A stretch of DNA of 64,000 bases from Intestinimonas massiliensis (ex Afouda et al. 2020). Lineage in GTDB: Bacteria > Bacillota > Clostridia > Oscillospirales > Oscillospiraceae. The stretch covers positions 1,074,610 to 1,138,609 of the forward strand of contig NZ_LR131147.1 of NCBI RefSeq assembly GCF_900626285.1, in the 5' to 3' direction. Below are positions 8,191 through 17,671 of the stretch, piece after piece (position 1 is the stretch's first letter; every line of letters starts with the position of its first letter). The notes beneath the pieces are model-generated. The model was not told where the DNA came from. It made no database searches and saw nothing but the letters and a program-made list of their open reading frames with translations. The translations under genes and the position numbers were made by a program.

Positions 8191-10182
8191 ATGGAGCCCA
8201 CAAAAGCCTATCGTCCGGAAAATCTGCACTATCTGAAGATGCTGGCCCGGCAATATCCCAACGTACAGGCCGCCAGCACCGAAATCATCAACCTCCACGC
8301 CATCCAGAACCTGCCCAAGGGCACCGAGCACTTCATCTCCGACGTCCATGGGGAATATGAGGCCTTTCTCCACATCCTGAACTCCGCCTCCGGTGTGGTG
8401 CGGGAAAAGCTGGACGACCTGTTCGCCACCACCGTCTCCAAGGCCGACCTGGACCAGCTGGCCACCCTGATCTACTACCCTCAGGAGAAGCTGGAGGAGA
8501 TCGAGCGGGAGACCGCCGACATGCGGGAGTGGTACCGCATCACCTTCCACCGGCTCATTGAGGTATGCCGCCTGGTCAGCTCCAAGTACACCCGTTCCAA
8601 GGTCCGCAAGGCCATGCCGCCGGAGTACGCCTACATCATCGATGAAATGATCCACACCCACTACGAGGACAACGACAAGCGGGACTACTACGAGAACATC
8701 ATCTCCACCATCATCGACATCGACCGGGCCTCCAACTTCCTGGTACAGCTGTGCGAGCTGATCAAGCGTCTGGCGGTGGATCACCTCCACCTGGTGGGGG
8801 ACATCTTCGACCGGGGCCCCCGGGCCGACATCATTCTGGATTCCCTGATGGACTACCACAGCGTAGATATCCAGTGGGGCAACCACGACGTGCTGTGGAT
8901 GGGGGCGGCCTCCGGCTCCCGCACCCTGGTGGCCACGGTGCTGGTCAACTCCCTGCGCTACAACAACCTGGAGGTCATCGAAACCGGCTACGGCATCTCC
9001 CTGCGGCCCCTGTCGGTCTTTGCCAACGAGGTCTACAAGGACTGCGATACCCACCGCTTCGAGGTCAAGCTCAGCGGCGCCGATGCCGCCCACTACACCG
9101 AAAAGGACAAGCTGCTCTCCGCCCGGATGTACAAGGCCATCACCATCATTCTCTTCAAGCTGGAGGGCCAGAAGATCCTGCGCAACCCCTGCTTCAACAT
9201 GTCCGACCGGCTGCTGCTGGACAAGATCGACTACGAAAACAAGTGCATCACCATCGGGGATGTGACCTATCCCCTGGAGGACACCGACTTCCCCACCGTG
9301 GACCCCAAGAATCCCTACACCCTGACGCCGGAAGAGGACGCCCTCATCAACCAGCTCACCAGCTCCTTCCTCCACAGCGAAAAGCTCCAGAGGCATGTCC
9401 GCTTCCTCTACTCCAAGGGCAGCCTGTACAAGATCTATAACGGCAACCTGCTCTTCCACGGCTGCATCCCCATGACGGAGGACGGGAAGCTGCTCACCTT
9501 CTCCATCGGCGGCAAGGAACTGTCCGGCAAGGCGTTTCTGGACTACGCCGACCTGACCGCCCGCCGGGCCTACTACAGCAAGCCCGGCTCGGAGGAGCGG
9601 GAGTTCGGCATGGACTTCCTGTGGTTCCTGTGGGCGGGCCGGAACAGCCCCATCTTCGGCCGGGACCGGATGACCACCTTCGAGCGGCGGCTCATCGCCG
9701 ACGAGTCCACCTGGGTCGAGCCCAAGAATCCCTACTACCGGTTCTACAACGACCCGGCGGTGTGCGACGCCCTGCTGAAGGAGTTCGGCCTGGAGGGTCC
9801 CCACTGCCACATCGTCAACGGCCACGTGCCCGTGAAGTCCAAGAAGGGGGAGAGCCCCATGAAGGCGGGCGGCAAGCTGCTGGTCATCGACGGCGGGTTC
9901 TGCAAGGCCTACCAGAAGACCACCGGCATCGCCGGCTACACTCTGATCTATAACTCCGCCTGCTTCCGCCTGGTGTCCCACGAGCCCTTCGTGGGCCGGG
10001 CCAACGCCATCCGGGAAAACCAGGACATCGCCTCCACCTCCGTGGTGTTCGAGCGGCTGGAGTCCCGGATGAAGATCTCCGGCACCGACGTGGGCCGTCA
10101 GCTCCAGGAGCAGATCAACGACCTGATGGATCTGCTCTGCGCCTTCCGCAGCGGCGAAATCGTGGAGGACCACAAGGACTGA
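8191..10182 (+). CDS. fbp: Fructose-1,6-bisphosphatase, class III
   Basis: Gluconeogenic phosphatase converting fructose 1,6-bisphosphate to fructose 6-phosphate. The 663-residue length and the metallophosphatase motifs (FISDVHGEYEAF near residue 48, LVGDIFDRGP near 203, QWGNHDVLWMG near 230, and NGHVPVKSKKGESP near 543) mark the Firmicutes class III enzyme. AAAGGAGG precedes the ATG. It is a strongly GC-rich backbone gene, followed by the DUF4317 gene after 37 bp. Confidence 0.95.
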   Translation: MEPTKAYRPENLHYLKMLARQYPNVQAASTEIINLHAIQNLPKGTEHFISDVHGEYEAFLHILNSASGVVREKLDDLFATTVSKADLDQLATLIYYPQEKLEEIERETADMREWYRITFHRLIEVCRLVSSKYTRSKVRKAMPPEYAYIIDEMIHTHYEDNDKRDYYENIISTIIDIDRASNFLVQLCELIKRLAVDHLHLVGDIFDRGPRADIILDSLMDYHSVDIQWGNHDVLWMGAASGSRTLVATVLVNSLRYNNLEVIETGYGISLRPLSVFANEVYKDCDTHRFEVKLSGADAAHYTEKDKLLSARMYKAITIILFKLEGQKILRNPCFNMSDRLLLDKIDYENKCITIGDVTYPLEDTDFPTVDPKNPYTLTPEEDALINQLTSSFLHSEKLQRHVRFLYSKGSLYKIYNGNLLFHGCIPMTEDGKLLTFSIGGKELSGKAFLDYADLTARRAYYSKPGSEEREFGMDFLWFLWAGRNSPIFGRDRMTTFERRLIADESTWVEPKNPYYRFYNDPAVCDALLKEFGLEGPHCHIVNGHVPVKSKKGESPMKAGGKLLVIDGGFCKAYQKTTGIAGYTLIYNSACFRLVSHEPFVGRANAIRENQDIASTSVVFERLESRMKISGTDVGRQLQEQINDLMDLLCAFRSGEIVEDHKD

Positions 10183-10219
10183 GCCCCAAAATCCCATTTC
10201 ATGAAAAGCGAGGAAACCC

Positions 10220-11395
10220 ATGAACCAGCGAGAAATCGGCGAACTGCGCCGCCGGCTGAAGCCGGAAAAGAATGCCATCAGCAAGATCTACGGTTGTTAT
10301 GTCAACTCCAATAAGCAGGTCATCTCCTACCTGGACACCTCCCTGGGGATCATGCCCCAGGACGAGGCGGAGAAGTACCTGACCCTCCTGCGGCGCACCC
10401 TCACCGGCCAGCTGCAGAAGAACCTCATCGACATCGTTTTTTCCACCCGCCAGGTGGCGGACAGCGAGGAGCACAAGCTGCTCTCCGCCCTGCGGCAGAC
10501 CGGGCTGAAGGACGAAACCCTCCGGCAGCGCTTTTATGATACGGTGATCCAGGCCCTGGACATGGACGACCGGAACTACCTGATTTTGCTGGCCCACGAC
10601 ACCTACGACGTTCCCTACCGGGGAAAGGACGGCGAGGATCAGGCCGACGCCTCCGACCAGGTGTACTCCTACATTCTGTGCGCCGTCTGTCCGGTGAAGG
10701 ACAGTAAGCCGGAGCTGGGCTATTTCCCGGGAGAGAACGAGTTCCACAGCCGCTCCGCCGGGCAGGTGGTGGCGCCGCCGGAGCTGGGCTTCCTCTTCCC
10801 CGCCTTTGACAACCGTGCCGCCAACATCTACAACGCCCTGTACTACACCAAGCAGACCGACCTGATCCACCAGGAGTTCATCGACGCCCTCTTCCGCACC
10901 GAGCCCCCCATGTCCGCCGATGAGCAGAAGGCCACCTTCCACACCGCCCTGGCGGAATCCCTGGAAGGGGAATGCTCCATGGACGTGGTGCGGACGGTCC
11001 ACCAGCAGCTGCGGGACCGGCTGATCCTCCACAAGGAGAGCCGGGACCCGGAACCGCCGGAGATCGCCCCCAAAGAGGTGGACACCATCCTGCTGAGCTG
11101 CGGCGTGGAGGAGGAAAAGGTGAAGGCTTTCCACAAGAGCTGTGCCGCCCAGTTTGGCGAGGATACCCCCCTCAACCCCAACAACCTGATCAACAGCGGC
11201 CGTTTTGAGATCAAAACGGAGCACGCCTCCCTGGTCATCGACCCGGACTACAGCTACCTGGTGGAGACCCGGAAGATCAATGGCCGCACCTTCCTGCTCC
11301 TGCCGGTGGACGACGGCATGGAGGTCAACGGCCTGGCGGTGGATGTACGGACCGTCCAGAATGGCTCTGTCAGCCCGGCTTCCCCCGCACCCTGA
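10220..11395 (+). CDS. DUF4317 family protein
   Basis: 391 residues, soluble, no signal peptide. The start (MNQREIGELRRRLKPEKNAI) and overall sequence match the DUF4317 family, which is common in clostridia and has no assigned function. It has a weak GAGGAA ribosome site, lies 37 bp after fbp and ends at a clear terminator, so it may be co-transcribed with fbp. No role can be inferred from motifs. Confidence 0.8.
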   Translation: MNQREIGELRRRLKPEKNAISKIYGCYVNSNKQVISYLDTSLGIMPQDEAEKYLTLLRRTLTGQLQKNLIDIVFSTRQVADSEEHKLLSALRQTGLKDETLRQRFYDTVIQALDMDDRNYLILLAHDTYDVPYRGKDGEDQADASDQVYSYILCAVCPVKDSKPELGYFPGENEFHSRSAGQVVAPPELGFLFPAFDNRAANIYNALYYTKQTDLIHQEFIDALFRTEPPMSADEQKATFHTALAESLEGECSMDVVRTVHQQLRDRLILHKESRDPEPPEIAPKEVDTILLSCGVEEEKVKAFHKSCAAQFGEDTPLNPNNLINSGRFEIKTEHASLVIDPDYSYLVETRKINGRTFLLLPVDDGMEVNGLAVDVRTVQNGSVSPASPAP

Positions 11396-11410
11396 AACCG
11401 CCCACTCAAG

Positions 11411-11433
11411 CCCGGCCCCTTGGCCGGGTTTTT
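11411..11433 (+). terminator. Terminator after the DUF4317 gene
   Basis: CCCGGCC/GGCCGGG stem, CCTT loop, T5 tail. Confidence 0.85.
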
Positions 11434-11471
11434 CTTTCCCATCAGTTAGTTTATGCTAATCCACGGATACG

Positions 11472-11499
11472 AAAAGGCCCGTCCCCCACGGGGACGGGC
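11472..11499 (-). terminator. Terminator of the marR-membrane protein operon
   Basis: A 10-bp GC stem (11477-11486 with 11490-11499) followed on the minus strand by CTTTTC, just past the stop at 11510. Confidence 0.75.
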
Positions 11500-11509
11500 T
11501 TACGTTCTG

Positions 11510-12190
11510 TCAGCGGCTCTCCTCCGGAAGCTGGGCAGCGGTCCGCTCCCCCAGCAGGGTCTGGATATGCCGCCCAACCTGCTTGTTGAAAGTGCGGGCG
11601 ATGAACCCCACCAGCAGGGCGGAGACAAAGGTCCCCTCCCGCACGCCGGTCAGCGCATGGTAGAGGATCAGCCCCAGCACCGCCGCCGTGGCCGCCATGG
11701 TCACATCCACCGCCACCTTGGTCTTGCCGAAGTCGGTATTCCAGGTGGTGGAGATGGCCTTGACGGTGCATTCGCCGGGCAGCATGACCACATTGGCCGC
11801 CATCTCCATGAACACGCCGAAGCCCAGCACCAGGCAGCCCACCAGCAGGAACACCGCCTTGGTGGGATAGCTCTGGGGGTGGACAAAGCTCAGCAGCGAC
11901 ATGGACAGATCAATGAAGTAGGAAAAGCCCAGAGACACCGGGATCTGGAGCCAGAACTGCTTGGGAAACTTCTTCCGCAGGATGGCCAGCTGGAGCACGA
12001 TGAGCAGCAGGCTGAAATACAGGGTGAACATGCCCAGCGAGGGGGTAAAGCCAATGCTCAGGGTGTAGGGGATGCTGGAAATGGGGGACGTGCCCAGGTC
12101 GCCCTTGGTGATGAGGGCGATGCCCAGGGAGTTGACGAACAGCCCCACGATGAAAAAGAGATACCGGCGAACCAATTCCGCTTTGCTCAT
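11510..12190 (-). CDS. YitT/YczE-like integral membrane protein (DUF6198-type)
   Basis: A 226-residue hydrophobic protein with about five to six membrane helices. The N-terminal stretch with NSLGIALITKGDLGTSPISS is typical of the YczE/YyaS/YitT group, whose function is unknown though transport has been proposed. It overlaps the MarR gene by ATGA, so the regulator controls it directly. There is no enzymatic motif. Confidence 0.75.
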   Translation of the reverse strand: MSKAELVRRYLFFIVGLFVNSLGIALITKGDLGTSPISSIPYTLSIGFTPSLGMFTLYFSLLLIVLQLAILRKKFPKQFWLQIPVSLGFSYFIDLSMSLLSFVHPQSYPTKAVFLLVGCLVLGFGVFMEMAANVVMLPGECTVKAISTTWNTDFGKTKVAVDVTMAATAAVLGLILYHALTGVREGTFVSALLVGFIARTFNKQVGRHIQTLLGERTAAQLPEESR

Positions 12191-12621
12191 TGCAGCGCCT
12201 CCTTGTCTTCCGTCAGAGAGAGGCAGACCTGCAGCAGGCCCGCCTTCAGGGCGTCCCGCTGGCTTTGATCCAGGCTGTCCAGTACCTGCTCCTCCATCCG
12301 CCCCATGGCGGCCCGGACCAGCTTCTGCTTCTCCCAGCCCTCCGCCGTCAGGTAGACATAGAGAGAGCGCCGGTCACCGTCCTGGCTGCGGCGCTCGATC
12401 AGTCCCTTTTCCTCCATCCGGCCCAGCAGGCCGGTGAGGGTGGCAGGGTCGATCTGGCACCCCGCCGCAATCTGCTTCTGGATGCTGCCGTCATGGAGCC
12501 CCAGATAGTCCAATACCTTGGGCTGACCCGTTGTCAGCCCCGCCTTGCTCAGTTCGCCCATAACCGCCCGCTGAAACAGGCCCTGGGCGGCCATGAGCAA
12601 ATAGTGAAAGCTTTGATCCAT
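12187..12621 (-). CDS. MarR-family transcriptional regulator
   Basis: 144 residues, the same length as and visibly related to the MarR at 7605-8039 (shared GQPKVL and CQIDPA segments). The start at 12621 follows GGAGGAAACC; the longer reading would run through the operator. A perfect palindrome lies just upstream, so autoregulation together with the membrane protein is likely. Confidence 0.88.
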   Translation of the reverse strand: MDQSFHYLLMAAQGLFQRAVMGELSKAGLTTGQPKVLDYLGLHDGSIQKQIAAGCQIDPATLTGLLGRMEEKGLIERRSQDGDRRSLYVYLTAEGWEKQKLVRAAMGRMEEQVLDSLDQSQRDALKAGLLQVCLSLTEDKEALQ

Positions 12622-12645
12622 GGTTTCCTCCCGCACATTATTGAT

Positions 12646-12662
12646 ATACAAATTATTTGTAT
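12646..12662. promoter_or_regulatory. Probable MarR operator
   Basis: A perfect 17-bp palindrome, ATACAAAT-T-ATTTGTAT, lying between a TTGACA (12698-12693)/TAATAT promoter on the minus strand and the marR start. The promoter spacer is 17 bp if TAATAT is the -10. Confidence 0.65.
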
Positions 12663-12705
12663 CCAAATTATATTACAGGAAGATCCGCCCTTTGTCAAGG
12701 CTTTC

Positions 12706-13302
12706 TTACAGAGATTGGATGCGGGTACACAACCGCTCCAGCAGAGCGGAGTCGTGGCTGACGATGAGCAGTCCCAGATTGCGGCGCTCCGCCTCCGCCA
12801 GGATCAGCTTCCAGATCTGGGCCTGGGTGATGGGGTCCAGCATGGCGGTGATCTCATCGCACAGCAGGTATTTTACCCCGGGCGCCAGGGCCCGGGCGAT
12901 GCAGAACCGCTGCAGCTCCCCGCCGGACAGCTCGGTGGGATACCGCTCCAGCCAGCCGGGCTGGATGTGGAGCGCTTCCAGCAGCTCCTCCGCCACCGGG
13001 CCGGCCTCGGACACCGAATCCCTCAGCTTCAGCAGCGGGTCCACCGCCGTCTCCGGATGCTGCCAGATCATCTGTACCGGGCACAGGCCCCGGTACGTGT
13101 CCAGCGGCCGGCCGTCCAGCAGGACCGCTCCCCCGTCCGGCTTCTCGTAGCCCGCCAGCAGTTTACATAAAGTTGTCTTGCCCCGGCCGCTGGGCCCTGC
13201 CAGACCCACCCGCTCGCCGGGTTCCACGGCGAGGTCGATTTCCTCCAGCACCCGCCCCTTCCGGCGGTAGCCGAAGGACAGCTTTTTCCCTTCCAGGCTC
13301 AC
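12706..13302 (-). CDS. ABC importer ATPase, NikE/DppF-type
   Basis: 198 residues from a GTG at 13302 that overlaps the stop of the partner ATPase (GTGA), with GGAGGGG upstream. Walker A GPSGRGKTT, signature LSGGELQRFCIARAL and Walker B LLCDEITAMLD are intact. It is about 60 residues shorter than usual NikE/DppF because it lacks the C-terminal oligopeptide-type tail. It is the last gene of the lar-importer unit and energises the permeases encoded upstream. Confidence 0.85.
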   Translation of the reverse strand: MSLEGKKLSFGYRRKGRVLEEIDLAVEPGERVGLAGPSGRGKTTLCKLLAGYEKPDGGAVLLDGRPLDTYRGLCPVQMIWQHPETAVDPLLKLRDSVSEAGPVAEELLEALHIQPGWLERYPTELSGGELQRFCIARALAPGVKYLLCDEITAMLDPITQAQIWKLILAEAERRNLGLLIVSHDSALLERLCTRIQSL

Positions 13303-14231
13303 GGGTTCTCCCCTCCTTCCGGATACAGGCAGCGGACCCGGCCGCCGTTCACGGTCCGCACCGGGATCTCCCCGGCGCAGGCCTCCGTCCGGCGGGGGCA
13401 CCGGGGGGCAAAGGGACAGCCGCTCCCCTCTTCCCCCGGCCAGGGCTGGGTGCCCGGGATGGGGGTAAAGCCGTTGGAAGGCAGGGCGTTCCACAGGGCG
13501 TTGGTATAGGGGTGGCGCAGCCGCCCGGCGGAAAAGTCAGCGGCGGCTGCCTCCTCCACTGTCTCACCGGCGTAGAACACCGCTACCCGGTCGGCGATGG
13601 TGAGGGCCAGCTCCAGGTCGTGGGTAATGAGAAGCACCCCCGCCCCCTGATCGGCGATCTCCCGGAAGTGGGACAGGATGCGCTTGGCGGCCCGGGCATC
13701 CAGGCCGGGGGTGGGCTCGTCGGCAATGAGCAGTTTGGGAGACTGGACGGCGGCGGTGGCGATGAGCACCCGGCGGGCCATACCGCCGGACAGTTCGAAG
13801 GGATAGCGCTCCTCCGTGTCCGCCCCCAGGCCGTACCGCTCCAGCACCGCCCGGCTCCGAGCTCTGGCCTGGGCGTCCCGGCGGCCGCCCCGCAGCTGGG
13901 GTCCCACCTTCATCAGCGGGTCCAGATAGGTCACGCCCTGGGGCACCAGCACGATTTCCTTTCCCCGGAGCTGTTCCGCCCGGCGGGGGGTGAGGGGCTC
14001 TCCCCGGTAGGTGATCTCTCCCTCCATATGGCTGTTGTAGGGCAGGATGCCCAGGATGCCGTGGGCCAGCAGGCTCTTGCCCGAGCCGCTGGAGCCCACC
14101 ACCGCCGCCACCTGGCCCGCTTCGATGGTGAGCGAGAGGTCCCGGATCACCGGCAGCACCCGCCGGTGGGTGCCGTTCTGATACTGGGTAAAGGAGATGG
14201 ACAGGTCCTTCACCGCTAAGATAGGTTCCAT
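13299..14231 (-). CDS. ABC importer ATPase, NikD/DppD-type
   Basis: 310 residues with Walker A GSSGSGKS, signature LSGGMARRVLIA, Walker B LLIADEPTPGLD and the H-loop ITHDLELA. The C-terminal extension has the oligopeptide/nickel ATPase Cys pattern (CPFAPRCPRRTEAC). ATGs occur at 14237 and 14231; AGGAGGG is correctly spaced only for the latter. It lies 11 bp after the permease. Confidence 0.85.
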   Translation of the reverse strand: MEPILAVKDLSISFTQYQNGTHRRVLPVIRDLSLTIEAGQVAAVVGSSGSGKSLLAHGILGILPYNSHMEGEITYRGEPLTPRRAEQLRGKEIVLVPQGVTYLDPLMKVGPQLRGGRRDAQARARSRAVLERYGLGADTEERYPFELSGGMARRVLIATAAVQSPKLLIADEPTPGLDARAAKRILSHFREIADQGAGVLLITHDLELALTIADRVAVFYAGETVEEAAAADFSAGRLRHPYTNALWNALPSNGFTPIPGTQPWPGEEGSGCPFAPRCPRRTEACAGEIPVRTVNGGRVRCLYPEGGENP

Positions 14232-14242
14232 TTCCATCCCTC

Positions 14243-15067
14243 CTATTCGTGGACGCTGGCCGGATCCAGCAGACGGCGCAGCTGGTCCCCCAGCAGGGCG
14301 AAGAGCAGCACCACAGCCACCAGGGCCAGGCCGGGAAATACCGCCAGCCACCACTTGCCGGTGGTCAGATAGCCCATGCTCTCCGACAGGATGACCCCGA
14401 TGGCGGGCTGCTCCGGCGGCAGGCCGAAGCCCAGGAAGGTGACGCTGGCCTCGTGGAGGATGGCGTGGGGAAACAGCAGCACCAGTCCGGTGAGGAACTG
14501 GGGCAGCAGATGGGGGATCATATGGCGGCGGAGGATGGCAGCCCTGGACAGGCCCAGTTTGCCCGCCACCAGTACGTAAGGGGCTCCCTTGATCTGGAGC
14601 ACCTCGCCCCGCACCACCCGGGCCAGGGAGGTCCAGTGGCTGAGGGCCACACCCGCCACCACGCCGGTAAAGCCCTTGCCGAAGGCCAGGGAGATGAGCA
14701 TGACCAGCAGGATGTGGGGGATGCCCATGACCAGGTCGATGACCCAGGAGATGGCGCTGTCCACCCAGCCTCCCAGCAGAGCCGAGCCCGCCCCCAGCAG
14801 CAGGGCGATGACGGCGCTGACGGCGGCGGTGAGCAGGCCGATGCGGATGCTGAGGGACAGGCCCGTCAGGGTGCGGGCCAGCATGTCCCGGCCCATCCAG
14901 TCGGTGCCGAAGAGGAACTGGCCGCAGGGGGCCAGATTCTTGCGGGAAAAGTCGGTGACCATGGCCCGGTCGGACAGGGCCATCCCCGCCGCCGTCACGG
15001 CGCACAGCAGGGCCAGGGCAAAGAGCAGCAGAACCAGGGCGGTCTGCCTGCGGTTGAAGCGTTTCAT
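14243..15067 (-). CDS. ABC importer permease, NikC/DppC-type
   Basis: 274 residues: an N-terminal membrane helix, a periplasm-facing segment with FGTDWMGRDM (typical of DppC/NikC), and a permease core of about five helices. It overlaps the preceding permease by ATGA. It forms the membrane channel with the DppB-type subunit. Confidence 0.88.
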   Translation of the reverse strand: MKRFNRRQTALVLLLFALALLCAVTAAGMALSDRAMVTDFSRKNLAPCGQFLFGTDWMGRDMLARTLTGLSLSIRIGLLTAAVSAVIALLLGAGSALLGGWVDSAISWVIDLVMGIPHILLVMLISLAFGKGFTGVVAGVALSHWTSLARVVRGEVLQIKGAPYVLVAGKLGLSRAAILRRHMIPHLLPQFLTGLVLLFPHAILHEASVTFLGFGLPPEQPAIGVILSESMGYLTTGKWWLAVFPGLALVAVVLLFALLGDQLRRLLDPASVHE

Positions 15068-16056
15068 GCCTTGGCCGCCCCCCTTCTGATCTTGGGGTCC
15101 ACCACACCGTAGAGCAGGTCGGCGATGAGGTTGCCGCCGAAGACGATGGCGGCGCTCACCACCGTGATGCCCAGCAGCAGGGGCAGATCGGAGCCCAGCC
15201 CGGCGGTAACGGCGGCCTGACCCAAACCGGGGTAGGAGAACACCTGCTCCACCAGCACCGAGCCGCCGAAGATCTCGCTGATGGAGGCAAACTGCAGGGT
15301 GATGGCGGGGAGCGCCACGTTGCGCAGGCCGTGGCGGAGGACGATGGAGGCTTTGGATTCCCCCCTGGCCCGGGCGAAGAGCACGTAGTCGGACTCCAGG
15401 ATGTCGATCATCTTCTCCCGGGTGTGGAGGGCGATGTTGGCCACCCCGGTGATGCTCAGGGTAAGGGCGGGGAGGATGGCGTGGTACAGCCGGTCGGTCA
15501 GGGTAACGCTGGCGGCGTCCACCCCGATGGGCACCGACAGACCGATGGGCAGCACCCCCAGCCAGACAGCAAAGATGATGAGCAGCACCAGGGCCAGCCA
15601 GAAGGTGGGGGTGCTGGAGATGAGCAGGCAGTAGCCCCGGATCACCTTATCCCCCAGGCTGCCCCGGTTGGCCCCGGCGATCACCCCCAGGATGAGGCCC
15701 AGCACGCCGGAGAGCACCCAGGCGAAGGCCATGAGCCACAGGGAGTTCTGCAGCCGCTGGCCGATCACCTGGCTCACCGGCTGGCGGTAGAGCAGGGAGG
15801 TGCCCATGTCCCCCCGGACAAAGTCCCCCAGCCAGCCCAGATACCGCTGGACCGGCGGGTCGTTCACCCCCCAGTATTCCTCCAGCTTGGCCACCTGCTC
15901 CTGACTCATGGTGCCCAGAGCCGCCTGGCCCACGTTGGTCTGGAGCGGGTCCAGGGGGGATGCGGACATGAGCAGGAAGGCCGCCAGGCTGACGCCCAGC
16001 AGCAGCAGGGCCATGCGGATCAGCTTTTTGCCTGTGAAAATCAGGCGGTGTTTCAA
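15064..16056 (-). CDS. ABC importer permease, NikB/DppB-type
   Basis: 330 residues with an N-terminal helix, a long exofacial segment containing GDMGTSLLYRQPV (a DppB/NikB hallmark), and the EAA-type loop (RARGESKASIVLRHGLRN). The start codon is TTG at 16056, set by AAGGAG five bases upstream; no ATG fits. It lies 24 bp after the binding-protein gene. Confidence 0.88.
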   Translation of the reverse strand: MKHRLIFTGKKLIRMALLLLGVSLAAFLLMSASPLDPLQTNVGQAALGTMSQEQVAKLEEYWGVNDPPVQRYLGWLGDFVRGDMGTSLLYRQPVSQVIGQRLQNSLWLMAFAWVLSGVLGLILGVIAGANRGSLGDKVIRGYCLLISSTPTFWLALVLLIIFAVWLGVLPIGLSVPIGVDAASVTLTDRLYHAILPALTLSITGVANIALHTREKMIDILESDYVLFARARGESKASIVLRHGLRNVALPAITLQFASISEIFGGSVLVEQVFSYPGLGQAAVTAGLGSDLPLLLGITVVSAAIVFGGNLIADLLYGVVDPKIRRGAAKA

Positions 16057-16080
16057 GAGGACTCCTTCTTTCCGGTTGGG

Positions 16081-17655
16081 TTATCCGTTCCAACTCCACT
16101 GGTCCACGTTATTGACGATGGACCAGCCGTGGCCGTGGGGGTGGATCTTCTGCTCCGCCACCTGGAGGCCGTCCCGCACCCAGTACAGGTGGTCCACATT
16201 CACCAGCCACACCCAGGGGATGTCCCCCTCCTGGGTGACGCCGGTGGTGCCGTCCCACTGGGCCTTCTGCCACAGCTCATAGGACTTCTCCAGGTCGGAG
16301 CAAGCCAGGGCCTGATCCATATAAGAATCCACCGTGGCGTTGGCATAGGGAGAGTACTGGGTGGAACCGGTGTCCCCGATGGTGTGGTAAATATTGTACA
16401 GCTCCATGGGGGTGTGAGCGCCCCAGCCCCAGATCAAAGGCTCGGTCTGGGCCCGGTCATAGGCGGTGTCCCAGCCCACCCCCTCGATGGTGCAGGAGAT
16501 GCCCAGCTCCCCCAGCTGGTTGGCGAAGTCGGCACACAGGGCCTGACGCACGGAGTCGCTGGTGGGATAGAGCAGATTCAGCTGAGCCTTCACCCCGTCC
16601 TTCTCCCGGACGCCGCCGGTCCCCATGGTCCACCCGGCCTGATCCAGCAGAGCGGCGGCCCCTTCGGGGTCATAGGACACCTCCGAAGCGGGATTGTACC
16701 AGGGCAGCTGGTCGCACACGCTGTAGGCCGGAGTGCCGTAACCGTTGAGCACGTTGTCGATCATCTCCTGCCGGTCGATGCCGATATTGATGGCCCGGCG
16801 GACCAGCACGTCCCCGGTGAGGGTGCCCTCGATCACCGGCAGGTTGAAGCCCCGGTTGTCCACGCTCTGATAGGAGACCAGGGAGTAGCCCGACACGGTC
16901 TGGTCGGAGTAGGTGGCGGAGGTGTAGGCCACGTCGGCCTGGCCGGCCTGGACCGCCAGGAAGGCGGCGTCCTCCTCCATGAAGAGGATGGTCACCTGCT
17001 TCATCTTGGGGGCCTCACCGTAGTAGTCCGGGTTGGCCTCCAGGATCACCTGCTGGCCCCGGTCCCATTGTTTCAGGATGTAGCGGCCGGAGCCGATGGG
17101 ATTGGAGCCGTAGGTAGCCGGGTCATAGGCATGCTCGGGCACGATGCCCACGATGGCCATAGTATAGGGCCAGATGGAGAAGGGGGTGGCCATGTGGAAC
17201 ACCACGGTGGTGTCGTCAGTGGCCTCGGCGTAGTCCAGCATGGTGAAGTCATTCACCGAGCTGGATGCCTTCACGGTGTTGTAGGTAAAGGCCACGTCGG
17301 AGGCGGTCAGGGGCTCGCCGTCGGTAAAGTTTACATCATCCCGGATGGTCACCGTCCAGGTCAGGCCGTCCTCGCTGGTCTGCACGTCGGTGGCCAGATC
17401 GTAGCCGATGGTCAGGTCGGTGTTGGTCACCGTCAGGGTGGACTGGATCAGGGGCTCATGGACGTGCTCCCCGGCGCCCCAGCCGTAGGCCGGGTCGAAG
17501 CCCGCCTCCGGCTCGGAGGTGGTGCCCATGGCAATGACCACGCTGTCCTTGTCGCCGGAGGCGGCCGTCTGGACAGGGGCGGGATCGCCGCCGCAGCCGG
17601 TGAGCAGCCCCAGGGCCAGCAGGGCGGAAAGAGACAGGGAAAGAATGCGCTTCAT
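16081..17655 (-). CDS. Nickel/peptide-type ABC substrate-binding lipoprotein
   Basis: 524-residue family 5 solute-binding protein. A lipoprotein signal peptide (LLALGLLTGCGG, lipidated Cys about residue 20) is followed by the two-lobed SBP_bac_5 fold. GAGGAG precedes the ATG. The neighbouring larC, 16 bp upstream, and the His-rich C-terminal segment HPHGHGW point to nickel or a nickel chelate rather than peptide, but this is inference from context; family membership alone covers peptides, nickel and other ligands. Confidence 0.82.
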   Translation of the reverse strand: MKRILSLSLSALLALGLLTGCGGDPAPVQTAASGDKDSVVIAMGTTSEPEAGFDPAYGWGAGEHVHEPLIQSTLTVTNTDLTIGYDLATDVQTSEDGLTWTVTIRDDVNFTDGEPLTASDVAFTYNTVKASSSVNDFTMLDYAEATDDTTVVFHMATPFSIWPYTMAIVGIVPEHAYDPATYGSNPIGSGRYILKQWDRGQQVILEANPDYYGEAPKMKQVTILFMEEDAAFLAVQAGQADVAYTSATYSDQTVSGYSLVSYQSVDNRGFNLPVIEGTLTGDVLVRRAINIGIDRQEMIDNVLNGYGTPAYSVCDQLPWYNPASEVSYDPEGAAALLDQAGWTMGTGGVREKDGVKAQLNLLYPTSDSVRQALCADFANQLGELGISCTIEGVGWDTAYDRAQTEPLIWGWGAHTPMELYNIYHTIGDTGSTQYSPYANATVDSYMDQALACSDLEKSYELWQKAQWDGTTGVTQEGDIPWVWLVNVDHLYWVRDGLQVAEQKIHPHGHGWSIVNNVDQWSWNG

Positions 17656-17671
17656 AGGTGCTCCTCTCTGG

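Noticed and set aside
8092..10284. Long minus-strand open frame opposite fbp
   Set aside because: The class III FBPase on the other strand has all family motifs; this frame is its antisense shadow.
13299..15107. Continuous minus-strand frame that would fuse permease antisense-frame sequence to the NikD-type ATPase
   Set aside because: The upstream part is an out-of-frame shadow of the permease; the ATPase has its own ribosome site at 14238-14243.
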